Origin: a virus
Direction: 5' to 3' (one strand)
IMG/VR virus record: IMGVR_UViG_3300049827_000149
Span: 1 to 27,067 of that record
DNA: 27,067 nucleotides
The notes under the pieces are model-generated. The model saw only the letters and a list, made by a program, of their open reading frames with translations, ran no database searches and had not been told where the DNA came from. Shown piece by piece: positions 6,235-11,992 of this stretch. The translations under genes were made by a program, and so were the position numbers. How positions within the stretch are numbered: the first letter of the stretch is position 1; each line of letters opens with the position of its first letter.

Positions 6235-6431
6235 AACAGTTCTGATTTGAGTCTCCCCACTTCCACTCCCCTGCCCGTCTCGATCAGGCAATGAGCAACT
6301 CCCTGCATGTCTCTCAGCACGTTTGCGAGAAACTTCTGGTCGGTTGGGCTGCCGTTAGCGTAAGGGATTGTGATGGATTGAAAGCCTTTGGCTTCCGCTT
6401 CTTTAATTGTGTATGTCGGTGGTTGTTTCAT
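6231..6431 (-). CDS. Small hypothetical protein
   Basis: A 66-residue protein: TYTIKEAEAKGFQSITIPYA suggests a strand-helix-strand, and DQKFLANVLRDMQGVAHCLIET a long helix followed by a short strand. No family was recognised. Its stop overlaps the chosen start of the next gene. The start is 58 bp from the end of the previous gene, which is one of the larger gaps in this part of the array. Confidence 0.6.
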   Translation of the reverse strand: MKQPPTYTIKEAEAKGFQSITIPYANGSPTDQKFLANVLRDMQGVAHCLIETGRGVEVGRLKSELL

Positions 6432-6489
6432 GTTGGAAAGTGCGCCCTGTTGCGATTCTCAGGGCTTGAGGATTGTTTACTGTCGCAAC

Positions 6490-6732
6490 TCAGTCTGTTC
6501 TTACTCGGAAATAGCGGGTGTTGTAGCTGTTTCCTGGTTTCGATTCGCGGAACTCCACCCCTTCCAGCAAGCTGCTGCCGTGATCTCGTTCCACCTTTTC
6601 TCTGGATAGCCAGAGTTCTTTGTTTTCGTCCAGCGCGACGAGATACTTCTGCGCCTCGGCATCCCATCCCTTGATGGTTTTGTTCCAGTATTGGGTGCCG
6701 ATTTCCAGAGGTGTGTCATCGAATAGTCCCAT
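6490..6732 (-). CDS. Small hypothetical protein
   Basis: An 80-residue protein with beta-rich segments: IGTQYWNKTIKGWDAEAQKYLVALDENKELWLS, then VEFRESKPGNSYNTRYFRVR. The pattern suggests a small beta-barrel, possibly OB-like. It sits directly downstream of another small beta-rich gene and close to the exonuclease and ERF genes, so a role alongside single-stranded DNA is conceivable, but no motif shows this. A competing frame at 6428-6667 (79 codons) was rejected as it is arginine- and glutamine-rich noise. Confidence 0.6.
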   Translation of the reverse strand: MGLFDDTPLEIGTQYWNKTIKGWDAEAQKYLVALDENKELWLSREKVERDHGSSLLEGVEFRESKPGNSYNTRYFRVRTD

Positions 6733-6733
6733 A

Positions 6734-6964
6734 TTAGAAAGGAGGTTCTTCTTCTGGTGCTAATGCCCCACCGTAGGGCTTCGGCTCGTAGAACGAGATC
6801 CACCCACTCCAATCTGGGGACACTGGCACCCCGTCGAGCTTCAGGGATAGCTTGCCGCCTTCGCCTTCAAAGACTGCGCCAATCGTGAGATAGCGTTTCT
6901 TTTCTGTTCCGTCCTTTGCCGTGTATTTGCCCACGGTAGCAACTGCATCGTATTTCTTTTTCAT
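6734..6964 (-). CDS. Small conserved phage protein, beta-rich (possible ssDNA-related)
   Basis: A 76-residue protein reading YDAVATVGKYTAKDGTEKKR, then YLTIGAVFEGEGGKLSLKLDGVPVSP and WSGWISFYEP. It belongs to a small beta-rich family I recognise from phage and plasmid replication regions ('AvaTvGkYt..dG.eK.RY..IG.vFe...G.lslkLd..Pv.....GwisfyeP'), whose function is unknown to me. Its acidic tail EEEPPF resembles single-stranded DNA-binding protein tails. That similarity, and its position next to the exonuclease and ERF genes, suggest a role with single-stranded DNA. The leader is AATTTAACCAATATG. Confidence 0.6.
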   Translation of the reverse strand: MKKKYDAVATVGKYTAKDGTEKKRYLTIGAVFEGEGGKLSLKLDGVPVSPDWSGWISFYEPKPYGGALAPEEEPPF

Positions 6965-7006
6965 ATTGGTTAAATTATGCGTGTAGGATGCGCATCCCCC
7001 ATGGTT

Positions 7007-7813
7007 TTACAGATAAGCTGGTTTTTCGATTGTCGTGATTCCCTCATGCTGGCGCGGCCAGTAATCAGTCGCGCAACATGCTTGCCATTTAGCGAGCGCG
7101 TTCATGTAACCGATGCGCCCCTCGATGATAAGCTCAGGGGAAATCTCCACCCATGCCGTCTCATGCGGTGCCTCCACCTCGATGAAGCAAATGACAAAAC
7201 GTGTGCGCTTCTCGCCGCTGGCTGCGTTCCAGAGGTCGAGATACAATGCTGCTTGCCAGTGGTAGCCACGATCAACGATTGTATTTGTGATGCTCCGAAG
7301 ACTCCCGATTTTCGCCGTGGTCTTCAGGTCAACAAGCAAATCAAGATTGTCAGGAACGAGGTCAATCATTCCCTTGATCTCGGTCGCTCCGATCGTGGCA
7401 AAAACCGCAACCTCGGACTTGTAGCCACCTGCGAACCGTTGCGCGTAGTCCTCGGAAAAGACTGCCTCGCATCCTGACGCTGCGCGAATGTCAGCATCGG
7501 TCGCAATCATCTTGCCCATAGCCCGTGCATCGTCGCGCCATTCCTGCGCTGCCTTCGTTCGGAAGTCAGAGTAGGGTGACACCGCTGCAATCTCGTCTAG
7601 GGGCAAATTTGGCTCAAGAATAGCGGCGTGAATGAGCGTTCCAAGCTCCATCGCCTTCGTCGTCTCCTTCTCCACTCCGTGCCGCCACTTGTAGGGCGAT
7701 TGGTTGAACTCCCATAAGAGGGATTTCGACACAGGCGCGGAGAGGTTGCGGGGATTGGCAGAGCGCATGTAATACGCCTTGCCAAGATTGTATTCGATTG
7801 TTGCGTTTTTCAT
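7007..7813 (-). CDS. PDDEXK-family exonuclease (RecE/YqaJ-like, DUF3799 type)
   Basis: A 268-residue protein with the phage exonuclease VIII-like motif order. H62 sits in GTLIHAAILEP, E134 in SEVAVF, D151 in IKGMIDLVP, D162 and K164 in LVDLKTT, then Q187 and Y191 in YHWQAALYLD. These are the PDDEXK metal and catalytic residues (D-x-K core plus Q..Y helix). Such enzymes resect 5' ends to leave 3' single strands for an annealing protein, which here is the ERF gene immediately upstream (2 bp between them). ATG 7813 was preferred; an in-frame TTG two codons earlier overlaps the ERF stop. No clear ribosome-binding site is visible, so translation may be coupled. Confidence 0.85.
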   Translation of the reverse strand: MKNATIEYNLGKAYYMRSANPRNLSAPVSKSLLWEFNQSPYKWRHGVEKETTKAMELGTLIHAAILEPNLPLDEIAAVSPYSDFRTKAAQEWRDDARAMGKMIATDADIRAASGCEAVFSEDYAQRFAGGYKSEVAVFATIGATEIKGMIDLVPDNLDLLVDLKTTAKIGSLRSITNTIVDRGYHWQAALYLDLWNAASGEKRTRFVICFIEVEAPHETAWVEISPELIIEGRIGYMNALAKWQACCATDYWPRQHEGITTIEKPAYL

Positions 7814-7815
7814 AT

Positions 7816-8415
7816 TCAAGCGTTCGTTTGATTTTGTGGCGCAACTTTCGACTTCGCTGCAAATGCTCGGTCAATTGCTGGGATTTTATCGGTCGTCAAC
7901 TGCCCAATGCTCTTGACCCCGTAGTGTTTCAGAAATGCTTCTTGGTCAATCGCGAGGGTTTCGATTGCTTCCTTGATGCGAGTCACTTCTGCGCTGGTGA
8001 TAAGCGGGTGAACGATAGCTGGCTTGTTATGCGCCGCCGTGTTCCCATCGTCATCCTCCTGGGCGATGCCACAAACTGCCGCGAGGCTGTAACGTCTCAG
8101 GTAGGTTGTTGCCGCTCCGATGCCTTGCCCGTCCTGTTTAGCAGGAACACACGACATCGTTCCGTAGATGTAACCGCCGCCGCTGTGGGCAATGGTCGTC
8201 GTAACGTGTGCCACTGTGCCGTCGAATGAGGGCGATTGCACCACGGACAATCCGTTTGCCGCTAATACTGGGCGAACGGTGTTGAGGACTTCCGCAAGGT
8301 CTGCGTATCGGGATTTGAAATGGGGATTAACGCTCCCCTTCGTTGCGTTTTCCACTTCGCCTTGCATCTTGGCTAGGGCGGTGAAAAGCTCTGGTGTGCT
8401 GTGTTCTAGGTTCAT
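7816..8415 (-). CDS. erf: ERF-family single-strand annealing protein
   Basis: A 199-residue ERF recombinase. The core begins KMQGEVENATKGSVNPHFKS and RYADLAEVLNTVRPVLAANGL, and the diagnostic segment GQGIGAATTYLRRYSLAAVCGIAQEDDD lies at about residues 96-123. The C-terminal part (about 125-199) is variable, as usual. ERF proteins anneal complementary single strands and help circularise or recombine phage DNA. The exonuclease follows 2 bp downstream, so the two form an end-resection and annealing pair like other phage two-component recombination systems. The ATG is at 8415. Confidence 0.9.
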   Translation of the reverse strand: MNLEHSTPELFTALAKMQGEVENATKGSVNPHFKSRYADLAEVLNTVRPVLAANGLSVVQSPSFDGTVAHVTTTIAHSGGGYIYGTMSCVPAKQDGQGIGAATTYLRRYSLAAVCGIAQEDDDGNTAAHNKPAIVHPLITSAEVTRIKEAIETLAIDQEAFLKHYGVKSIGQLTTDKIPAIDRAFAAKSKVAPQNQTNA

Positions 8416-8418
8416 ATG

Positions 8419-8829
8419 TTATTTTTGGGTGAATGAGAGGAGTGCTTTTGCGTGGAGCATTGCGGCTTCTTTGGTGAGGTGGATGAGTCCTTTATTAAGA
8501 GTGTCGAAATCCATAGGCCCGCCATCCCATGAGTATTCAACAACACTCTCCATGGAGCCGATGGATACATCATAATACTTTTGATAATCCTGCAAAGGCT
8601 CTCGCACAGGCTCAGGCACCTCGAAACCGTTGATGTTGATTGTGCGGGGTTTGCGGCGGTATTCGGTAAGAGAAATCCATGTTGGACTCATTTCCAACTG
8701 CTTCCATTTACTGCTTAGCGCGGAAAACCATTCCCACCGCTCCCACGGCTTGTCGGTTTCCATTGCGTCTTGCGCATACTGCGCCATCAATTCTGCGTGT
8801 TTGTGTTTCATGCTTCTTTTATGTTTCAT
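8419..8829 (-). CDS. Conserved phage protein with KPWERWE and YRRKP motifs
   Basis: A 136-residue protein from the ATG at 8829; a second ATG at 8811 (MKHKHAELM) is equally possible, and both have A-rich, GAA-containing leaders. The N-terminal part reads KHAELMAQYAQDAMETDKPWERWEW and ends in EYRRKPR. I recognise this module from many phages, often repeated in related proteins: a helix, then KPWE.WE, a variable linker, a tryptophan, and YRRKP. Its function is unknown to me. The second half has VREPLQDYQKYYDV and a helix TLNKGLIHLTKEAAMLHAKALL. It sits 4 bp upstream of the ERF gene. Confidence 0.7.
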   Translation of the reverse strand: MKHKRSMKHKHAELMAQYAQDAMETDKPWERWEWFSALSSKWKQLEMSPTWISLTEYRRKPRTININGFEVPEPVREPLQDYQKYYDVSIGSMESVVEYSWDGGPMDFDTLNKGLIHLTKEAAMLHAKALLSFTQK

Positions 8830-8884
8830 ATTTCTTTCTGTGTTTGGATGATTTGCGGTGGTTTCACGCCTCACCAAAATTTTT

Positions 8885-9094
8885 TTATGCTTTTTCCTGC
8901 TCCTCGGCAAGAATAATTTCTGAATATTTTTCCAATATCATTTTTTCAGCTTCGCTCTGTTGAACTAGCCCGAACAATTGGCGAATGTCCCGCGCCATTT
9001 GATGTGGCCACTCGCCTGTGGTGCTGATGTCGCAATCTTCAAGCAGGTCGATCAACCAATCTGCCTCGGTTCTGGTTAGTGTTAATTTTTTCAT
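8885..9094 (-). CDS. Small hypothetical protein
   Basis: A 69-residue helical protein from the ATG at 9094, which overlaps the DnaA-domain gene's stop by 4 bp. Its sequence starts MKKLTLTRTEADWLIDLLEDC, then MARDIRQLFGLVQQSEAEKMILEKYS, and ends in an acidic tail EEQEKA. No family was recognised. It may work with the DnaA-like protein because they are translationally coupled. There are about 55 bp between this gene and the next one downstream. Confidence 0.6.
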   Translation of the reverse strand: MKKLTLTRTEADWLIDLLEDCDISTTGEWPHQMARDIRQLFGLVQQSEAEKMILEKYSEIILAEEQEKA

Positions 9095-9399
9095 TGTGCT
9101 GATTCGTTTGTAATTTCTGCGTATCGCTTGAGGATCTTGCGCATCCGTTCCTTGGTTGCCTGGCAATACTGCAATTTGTCATAAATCACCCTCCGCGCAT
9201 AGTGTGCAACTGTGTGGTTGCTTCGCCCGACTACCTCGCTTGAGTCCTGGAGGCTGTGCGAGTCGCTCCAGATAGCCATGACCATCTGCCTTGCCAGCAC
9301 CTCTGCTTGCTTGCGGCGTTTGCCTGTGATGTCCTCAGGGTCTACCTTCAGCACCTCGGCGGCGGCTCGGATGAGGGCTTGCGCGTTGTCAACTAACAT
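9091..9399 (-). CDS. Stand-alone DnaA domain IV-like DNA-binding protein
   Basis: A 102-residue protein that matches the C-terminal DNA-binding domain of DnaA without the ATPase domain. It reads LIRAAAEVLKVDPEDITGKRRKQAEVLARQMVMAIW, continues to SSEVVGRSNHTVAHYARRV at residues 53-71, and ends with a long basic helix. This corresponds to DnaA's basic-loop region and the GR(D/S)H(T/S)TV-like signature, with SNHTV replacing the usual residues. DnaA domain IV binds DnaA boxes at origins. A lone domain would compete with DnaA or direct replication at a phage origin. A strong ribosome-binding site (AAAGGAGG, four bases before the ATG) is present. Family assignment is by eye. Confidence 0.75.
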   Translation of the reverse strand: MLVDNAQALIRAAAEVLKVDPEDITGKRRKQAEVLARQMVMAIWSDSHSLQDSSEVVGRSNHTVAHYARRVIYDKLQYCQATKERMRKILKRYAEITNESAQ

Positions 9400-9686
9400 C
9401 CTGCCTCCTTTCTCCAGTAACGGATGAGCTTGGCTACGTCTTTGCGATCAACGGTCAGATATGGCTCGTTTGTGAATCGCTGAAGCATCATTGCAAATCT
9501 GAACGGGTGGCGCGACGTAATGATGGTGCGGGTTTCCGTGCGGTAAATTCTCCCCCCGTGTGATGGGCGATGAGTAACAAACGGCATCGGCTTGCGCTTG
9601 CTCGGCTCTGGCTCTGGGCGATCCATTGCTGGGTCGTATTCTGGTTTCGGTGGCATAGGTTCTTCTGCGTGTTCGTAAAGGCTCAT
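9393..9686 (-). CDS. Basic hypothetical protein
   Basis: A 97-residue protein. The N-terminus is proline-rich and acidic (EEPMPPKPEYDPAMDRPEPEPS). The second half is basic: RPSHGGRIYRTETRTIITSR, then RFAMMLQRFTNEPYLTVDRKDVAKLIRYWRKE. A disordered N-terminal part and a small folded C-terminal part, possibly nucleic-acid binding, is the most economical reading. No family was recognised. It overlaps the start of the DnaA-like gene by 7 bp, which places that gene's ribosome-binding site inside this gene. Confidence 0.6.
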   Translation of the reverse strand: MSLYEHAEEPMPPKPEYDPAMDRPEPEPSKRKPMPFVTHRPSHGGRIYRTETRTIITSRHPFRFAMMLQRFTNEPYLTVDRKDVAKLIRYWRKEAGC

Positions 9687-9829
9687 TGTTTTGATATGGT
9701 TAGGCGTTGGTCGAGTAATTCGTTGATCTTCTCCATCCAGTATGCTTTGCGCTCTGGCTTGGCATCCATCCAGCTTTCGCGCAGGATGGCTAGCTTTTCG
9801 TCGATTTGTTTTAGTAACTGGTCTTTCAT
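9683..9829 (-). CDS. Small charged helical protein (48 aa)
   Basis: A 48-residue gene: MKDQLLKQIDEKLAILRES, then WMDAKPERKAYWMEKINELL, ending QRLTISKQ. It is almost entirely amphipathic helix. Both ends overlap neighbours (ATGA with the downstream gene, TGATG with the upstream membrane gene), which supports it as real in spite of its size. No family was recognised; a coiled-coil adaptor is plausible but unproven. Confidence 0.7.
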   Translation of the reverse strand: MKDQLLKQIDEKLAILRESWMDAKPERKAYWMEKINELLDQRLTISKQ

Positions 9830-9978
9830 CAAAATGCGAGGGTGAAAAATAAAATGCTAATCATGAAACCAAAGGTCATGCCTAGCGCGAAAATCATGAC
9901 TAGGGCAATAACGCCGACAATCGGCTGGTCTGCGCCCTGGGAATAATTGTATTGTGTGTTGTGGTAGTTTGCTTTCAT
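9829..9978 (-). CDS. Small membrane protein (49 aa)
   Basis: A 49-residue protein: about 18 polar residues (MKANYHNTQYNYSQGADQ) followed by about 31 hydrophobic residues, PIVGVIALVMIFALGMTFGF and ISILFFTLAF. The hydrophobic part is long enough for one long span or a tight hairpin. The start overlaps the previous stop (ATGA) and the stop overlaps the next start (TGATG). A holin, antiholin or membrane anchor would have this size, but nothing in the sequence decides; no lysis enzyme was recognised nearby. Confidence 0.7.
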   Translation of the reverse strand: MKANYHNTQYNYSQGADQPIVGVIALVMIFALGMTFGFMISILFFTLAF

Positions 9979-10340
9979 AGGTTTTGCATCAATTCGTTGG
10001 TTCGTTGTTCGATTTGGATGAGGATTTCTTTCGCGTTATCTAGGCGCAAACGCAGGATGCTTGAGCTTCCTGTCTTTTTGCAGTATTTAGCCGCTTCAAT
10101 CGCGTTGTAGAACTTGTATCCAAGTTTAGATAGCTCTGGGTCTTTTGGTTCGTCCGTGGAATTATGAGTGCCTCGTGGCAATGCTTTACATAATTGACCA
10201 CAAGCGCAAGTCACCCAGTTGGAAGCTAGCTTCTCTGCTTCAGTTAATGCTTTCAAGCTGATGTCATCTACTGGTTGAGCTAAGAACAGGAACCAATTAA
10301 AGTCTTTTTTCGTTGGGTCGTGTGATCTTTTGTTTTTCAT
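9975..10340 (-). CDS. Hypothetical protein
   Basis: A 121-residue protein. Visible parts are a basic N-terminus, then KDFNWFLFLAQPVDDISLKALTEAEKLASNWVTCACGQLCKALPRGT with three cysteines in CACGQLC, and a C-terminal helix KEILIQIEQRTNELM. The cysteine cluster could bind a metal. Phage proteins with 'LtEAEkLAsnWVTCACGQLCkalPR' appear to form a recurring family of unknown function. It has an AACCA-rich leader (AACTAACCACAACCACCATG) and is followed within 4 bp by the small membrane gene. Confidence 0.65.
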   Translation of the reverse strand: MKNKRSHDPTKKDFNWFLFLAQPVDDISLKALTEAEKLASNWVTCACGQLCKALPRGTHNSTDEPKDPELSKLGYKFYNAIEAAKYCKKTGSSSILRLRLDNAKEILIQIEQRTNELMQNL

Positions 10341-10351
10341 GGTGGTTGTGG

Positions 10352-10576
10352 TTAGTTGAGCATTTCAAGAGCGGCGTTGCGTAGATACGCTGGCACGTTC
10401 GGGCTGTTCAAGTCCGCTTCTTCGATCGTTTGACGTTCGCCCCTGATGAACTCCCCCACGCGTTGCGCTGGGTTGTCTGTGGGTTCGTATGGTGCCGCTA
10501 TGGGCATGTCTCCGATGATGGACATGCCTCCGATTCCGACGATAAGGGCTAGTGTTACAAGTATTTTATCTTTCAT
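10352..10576 (-). CDS. Small protein with N-terminal membrane/signal segment
   Basis: A 74-residue protein. The first 22 residues (KDKILVTLALIVGIGGMSII) form a hydrophobic segment preceded by a charged start, suitable as a membrane anchor or uncleaved signal. The remaining 50 residues are acidic and proline-rich (PYEPTDNPAQRVGEF, then EADLNSPNVPAYLRNAALEML) and would be outside. No recognised family. The leader before the ATG is a run of AACCA/ACAAACC repeats rather than a ribosome-binding site. Confidence 0.6.
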   Translation of the reverse strand: MKDKILVTLALIVGIGGMSIIGDMPIAAPYEPTDNPAQRVGEFIRGERQTIEEADLNSPNVPAYLRNAALEMLN

Positions 10577-10611
10577 TTGGTTTGTGGTTTGTGGTTTGCG
10601 GCTGTTTTCAC

Positions 10612-10648
10612 CGCCCTATGCTCTCCCTATAAGAGAGAGCAACGGGCG
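10612..10648. other. Extended imperfect stem-loop between two early genes
   Basis: CGCCC (10612-10616) pairs with GGGCG (10644-10648), then a 2x2 mismatch, then TGCTCTC (10619-10625) pairs with GAGAGCA (10635-10641), closing a 9-nt loop. The stem totals 12 base pairs. It lies in the 78-bp gap between the leftward genes ending at 10655 and starting at 10576. No clear U-run follows on the leftward RNA, so a simple intrinsic terminator is unlikely. An attenuator, RNase site or protein-binding element are alternatives. Confidence 0.55.
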
Positions 10649-10654
10649 ATCAAA

Positions 10655-11107
10655 TCAATCGCAATTGCAATAAACTAGCGCGTCAGAGTAACTGCATCCC
10701 CACTCCTCAGCGAGTTCTGCGGCGTGATCTCCTGGGCGGTCGCTTGCGACATCTGGTAAGCTGACAAACGCCTTGGCGATCATCCTTGCCGCTTGAGACA
10801 AAGCACGAGCTTGAGCATCAAGCCATGTCTCAGAGCTGTTTGGTTGACGTTCGCCGCCCTTGGTGCGTTTAAGCTCCGATGGACTGCAAAGCCGCTCTGC
10901 TATGTCTGCGTCATAGATGAGCGAGCACCCCCCGCAGGAGTAAGCTCTCCAGCTCTCCGCGCCGTTCAAGAGCTTTGCGGCGGTGTAATCGCCCTCTAAC
11001 TCCTCCAATAGCTCAAGAGCGTATTCTTTCACGCCTTTTTTCCATGCGGATTTTGCGGGGCTGTTTTTGATGATTTCGATTACGTTTTTGGTTGCTGTAG
11101 TTGTCAT
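10655..11107 (-). CDS. Conserved protein of unknown function (GGCSLIYDADIAERLCSPSE family)
   Basis: A 150-residue protein. The N-terminal part SAWKKGVKEYALELLEELEG and LLNGAESWRAYSCGGCSLIY, then DADIAERLCSPSELKRTKGG, and ERQPNSSETWLDAQARALSQ, match a family I recall from gut Firmicutes and phages ('W.kGV..YA..Lle.l....lLnGA..W..yS.GGCsLIYd.dIAeRLCtPSElkrt..G...PN..E.WLdvQARAL.qA'). Its function is unknown. The C-terminal 50 residues (KAFVSLPDVASDRPGDHAAE onward) are less conserved, with C146 and C149 at the end. Presence in a phage outside the usual gut setting suggests wide exchange. The leader is AACCACAAAAGAAAATG. Confidence 0.75.
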   Translation of the reverse strand: MTTTATKNVIEIIKNSPAKSAWKKGVKEYALELLEELEGDYTAAKLLNGAESWRAYSCGGCSLIYDADIAERLCSPSELKRTKGGERQPNSSETWLDAQARALSQAARMIAKAFVSLPDVASDRPGDHAAELAEEWGCSYSDALVYCNCD

Positions 11108-11161
11108 TTTCTTTTGTGGTTTGGTTGATTGGCAATGCCAGACCCCGAAGGGTTTCGTCCC

Positions 11162-11404
11162 TTAGCCTAGGGACTCGTCAGTGGCGGTTTGGAGCGATGC
11201 AATTAGAGCGTTAGCTTTGGTCACATAGCACTTGCGCTGTGGGAATATGCTTGGACCGCAACAATCGTAAACTAGCGCAACGCCCTCGTAATTTAGCTCT
11301 GCAACCGCTTCGCCTGCGCTGTTTAGGACTTGGATGCATACCATGCGCGCGCCATTGGATGCAACGAAATTAGATGCGATGTGTAATTTGATTTCTTTTT
11401 TCAT
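11162..11404 (-). CDS. Small hypothetical protein
   Basis: An 80-residue protein with beta-hairpin-like segments (IKLHIASNFVASNGARMVCI, then VLNSAGEAVAELNYEGVALV) followed by PQRKCYVTKANALIASLQTAT. It resembles a small beta-alpha fold. No family was recognised. The leader is CTAACCAGAACACAGCATG, very similar to that before the gene at 5308. Confidence 0.6.
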   Translation of the reverse strand: MKKEIKLHIASNFVASNGARMVCIQVLNSAGEAVAELNYEGVALVYDCCGPSIFPQRKCYVTKANALIASLQTATDESLG

Positions 11405-11435
11405 GCTGTGTTCTGGTTAGTGGTTTGCTGGCGGC

Positions 11436-11579
11436 TTAGAACTCTTCGGAAAGGATTACTTCCATTTCATCCACGCTCACTTGCTCACGCAATGCCGTGA
11501 GGACACGGTCATTTTCGAGGGCAAGCGAGGGTGAAACGTAGAGCATGGCGCAGAGGCTGATGAATTCGGTTTTGGTCAT
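11436..11579 (-). CDS. Small hypothetical protein (47 aa)
   Basis: A 47-residue gene on the leftward strand: MTKTEFISLCAMLYVSPS, then LALENDRVLTALREQVS, ending in an acidic VDEMEVILSEEF. The helical pattern is regular and the codon usage is like its neighbours. No family was recognised. Leader ACCAACCACCCAAACCAATG. It is one of two tiny genes at the start of the leftward array. Confidence 0.6.
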   Translation of the reverse strand: MTKTEFISLCAMLYVSPSLALENDRVLTALREQVSVDEMEVILSEEF

Positions 11580-11599
11580 TGGTTTGGGTGGTTGGTGGT

Positions 11600-11752
11600 T
11601 TAGTTATTGCAAGACATGGCTAGCGCAATTTCTGCTCTTCTCGCCTCTCCCATTGCGATATGGTTTGCAGTCATCAATCTCATGACGTTTTTAGAGCGAG
11701 GGAGCTTTGCGAGTCTAATTGCGCGGCGTGCATAGTAATTAGTGTTTTTCAT
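11600..11752 (-). CDS. Small basic protein (50 aa), first gene of the leftward array
   Basis: A 50-residue basic protein, MKNTNYYARRAIRLAKLPR, then SKNVMRLMTANHIAMGEARRA, ending EIALAMSCNN. It is rich in arginine, lysine and helix-forming residues, so it could bind nucleic acid. It is the promoter-proximal leftward gene next to the repeat-rich region. An AACCA-rich leader precedes the ATG. No family was recognised. Confidence 0.6.
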   Translation of the reverse strand: MKNTNYYARRAIRLAKLPRSKNVMRLMTANHIAMGEARRAEIALAMSCNN

Positions 11753-11935
11753 TTTGCTGATTTGGTTATTGGTTTCGCGCTAGGCGATGCAAGAAAAATG
11801 CCAGACCATCAGAAAATGTCAAAATTATTTTCATTTATTTTCAATAAATCGTATTTTCTCTTATTCTACAAGGGATTGAGAGCCATGGGAAACGCTCGCG
11901 AGATGGAAAATTTACGGCTGAACGGGAGCAAAAGC

Positions 11936-11981
11936 AATTACTAGGAGCATAGTATCATGAATTACTAGGAGCATAGTATCA
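11936..11981. repeat. Tandem direct repeat, 22-bp unit, 24-bp period
   Basis: Two exact copies of a 22-bp unit that starts AATTACTAGGAGCATAG and ends TATCA, at 11936-11957 and 11960-11981, separated by TG. The period is 24 bp. The unit contains TACTAGGAGCATAGTA, an imperfect dyad (TACTA at one end, TAGTA at the other). Two tandem dyads at about 24 bp could be operators for one protein binding side by side. The nearby leftward genes start at 11752. Confidence 0.85.
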
Positions 11982-11992
11982 AATCAATCGCC

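Noticed and set aside
6428-6667. 79-codon leftward frame overlapping the gene at 6490-6732
   Set aside because: Arginine- and glutamine-rich composition; the neighbouring frame gives a well-formed beta-rich protein in the expected position.
6977-7477. 166-codon rightward open frame antisense to the exonuclease
   Set aside because: The opposite strand shows a complete PDDEXK motif set; this frame has no recognisable protein features.
11795-11822. Leftward early promoter with TTGACA (reverse of 11817-11822)
   Set aside because: The -35 word is exact, but at 16-17 bp spacing only CATTTT/ATTTTT is available as a -10, too weak to list as a feature.
11660-11944. 94-codon rightward open frame across the end of the leftward array
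   Set aside because: It runs over two small leftward genes and into the AT-rich region, has low-complexity and cysteine-heavy residues, and no start signal. The small 19-codon frame at its end (11885-11944) has an AAGGGA upstream but is too short to support.
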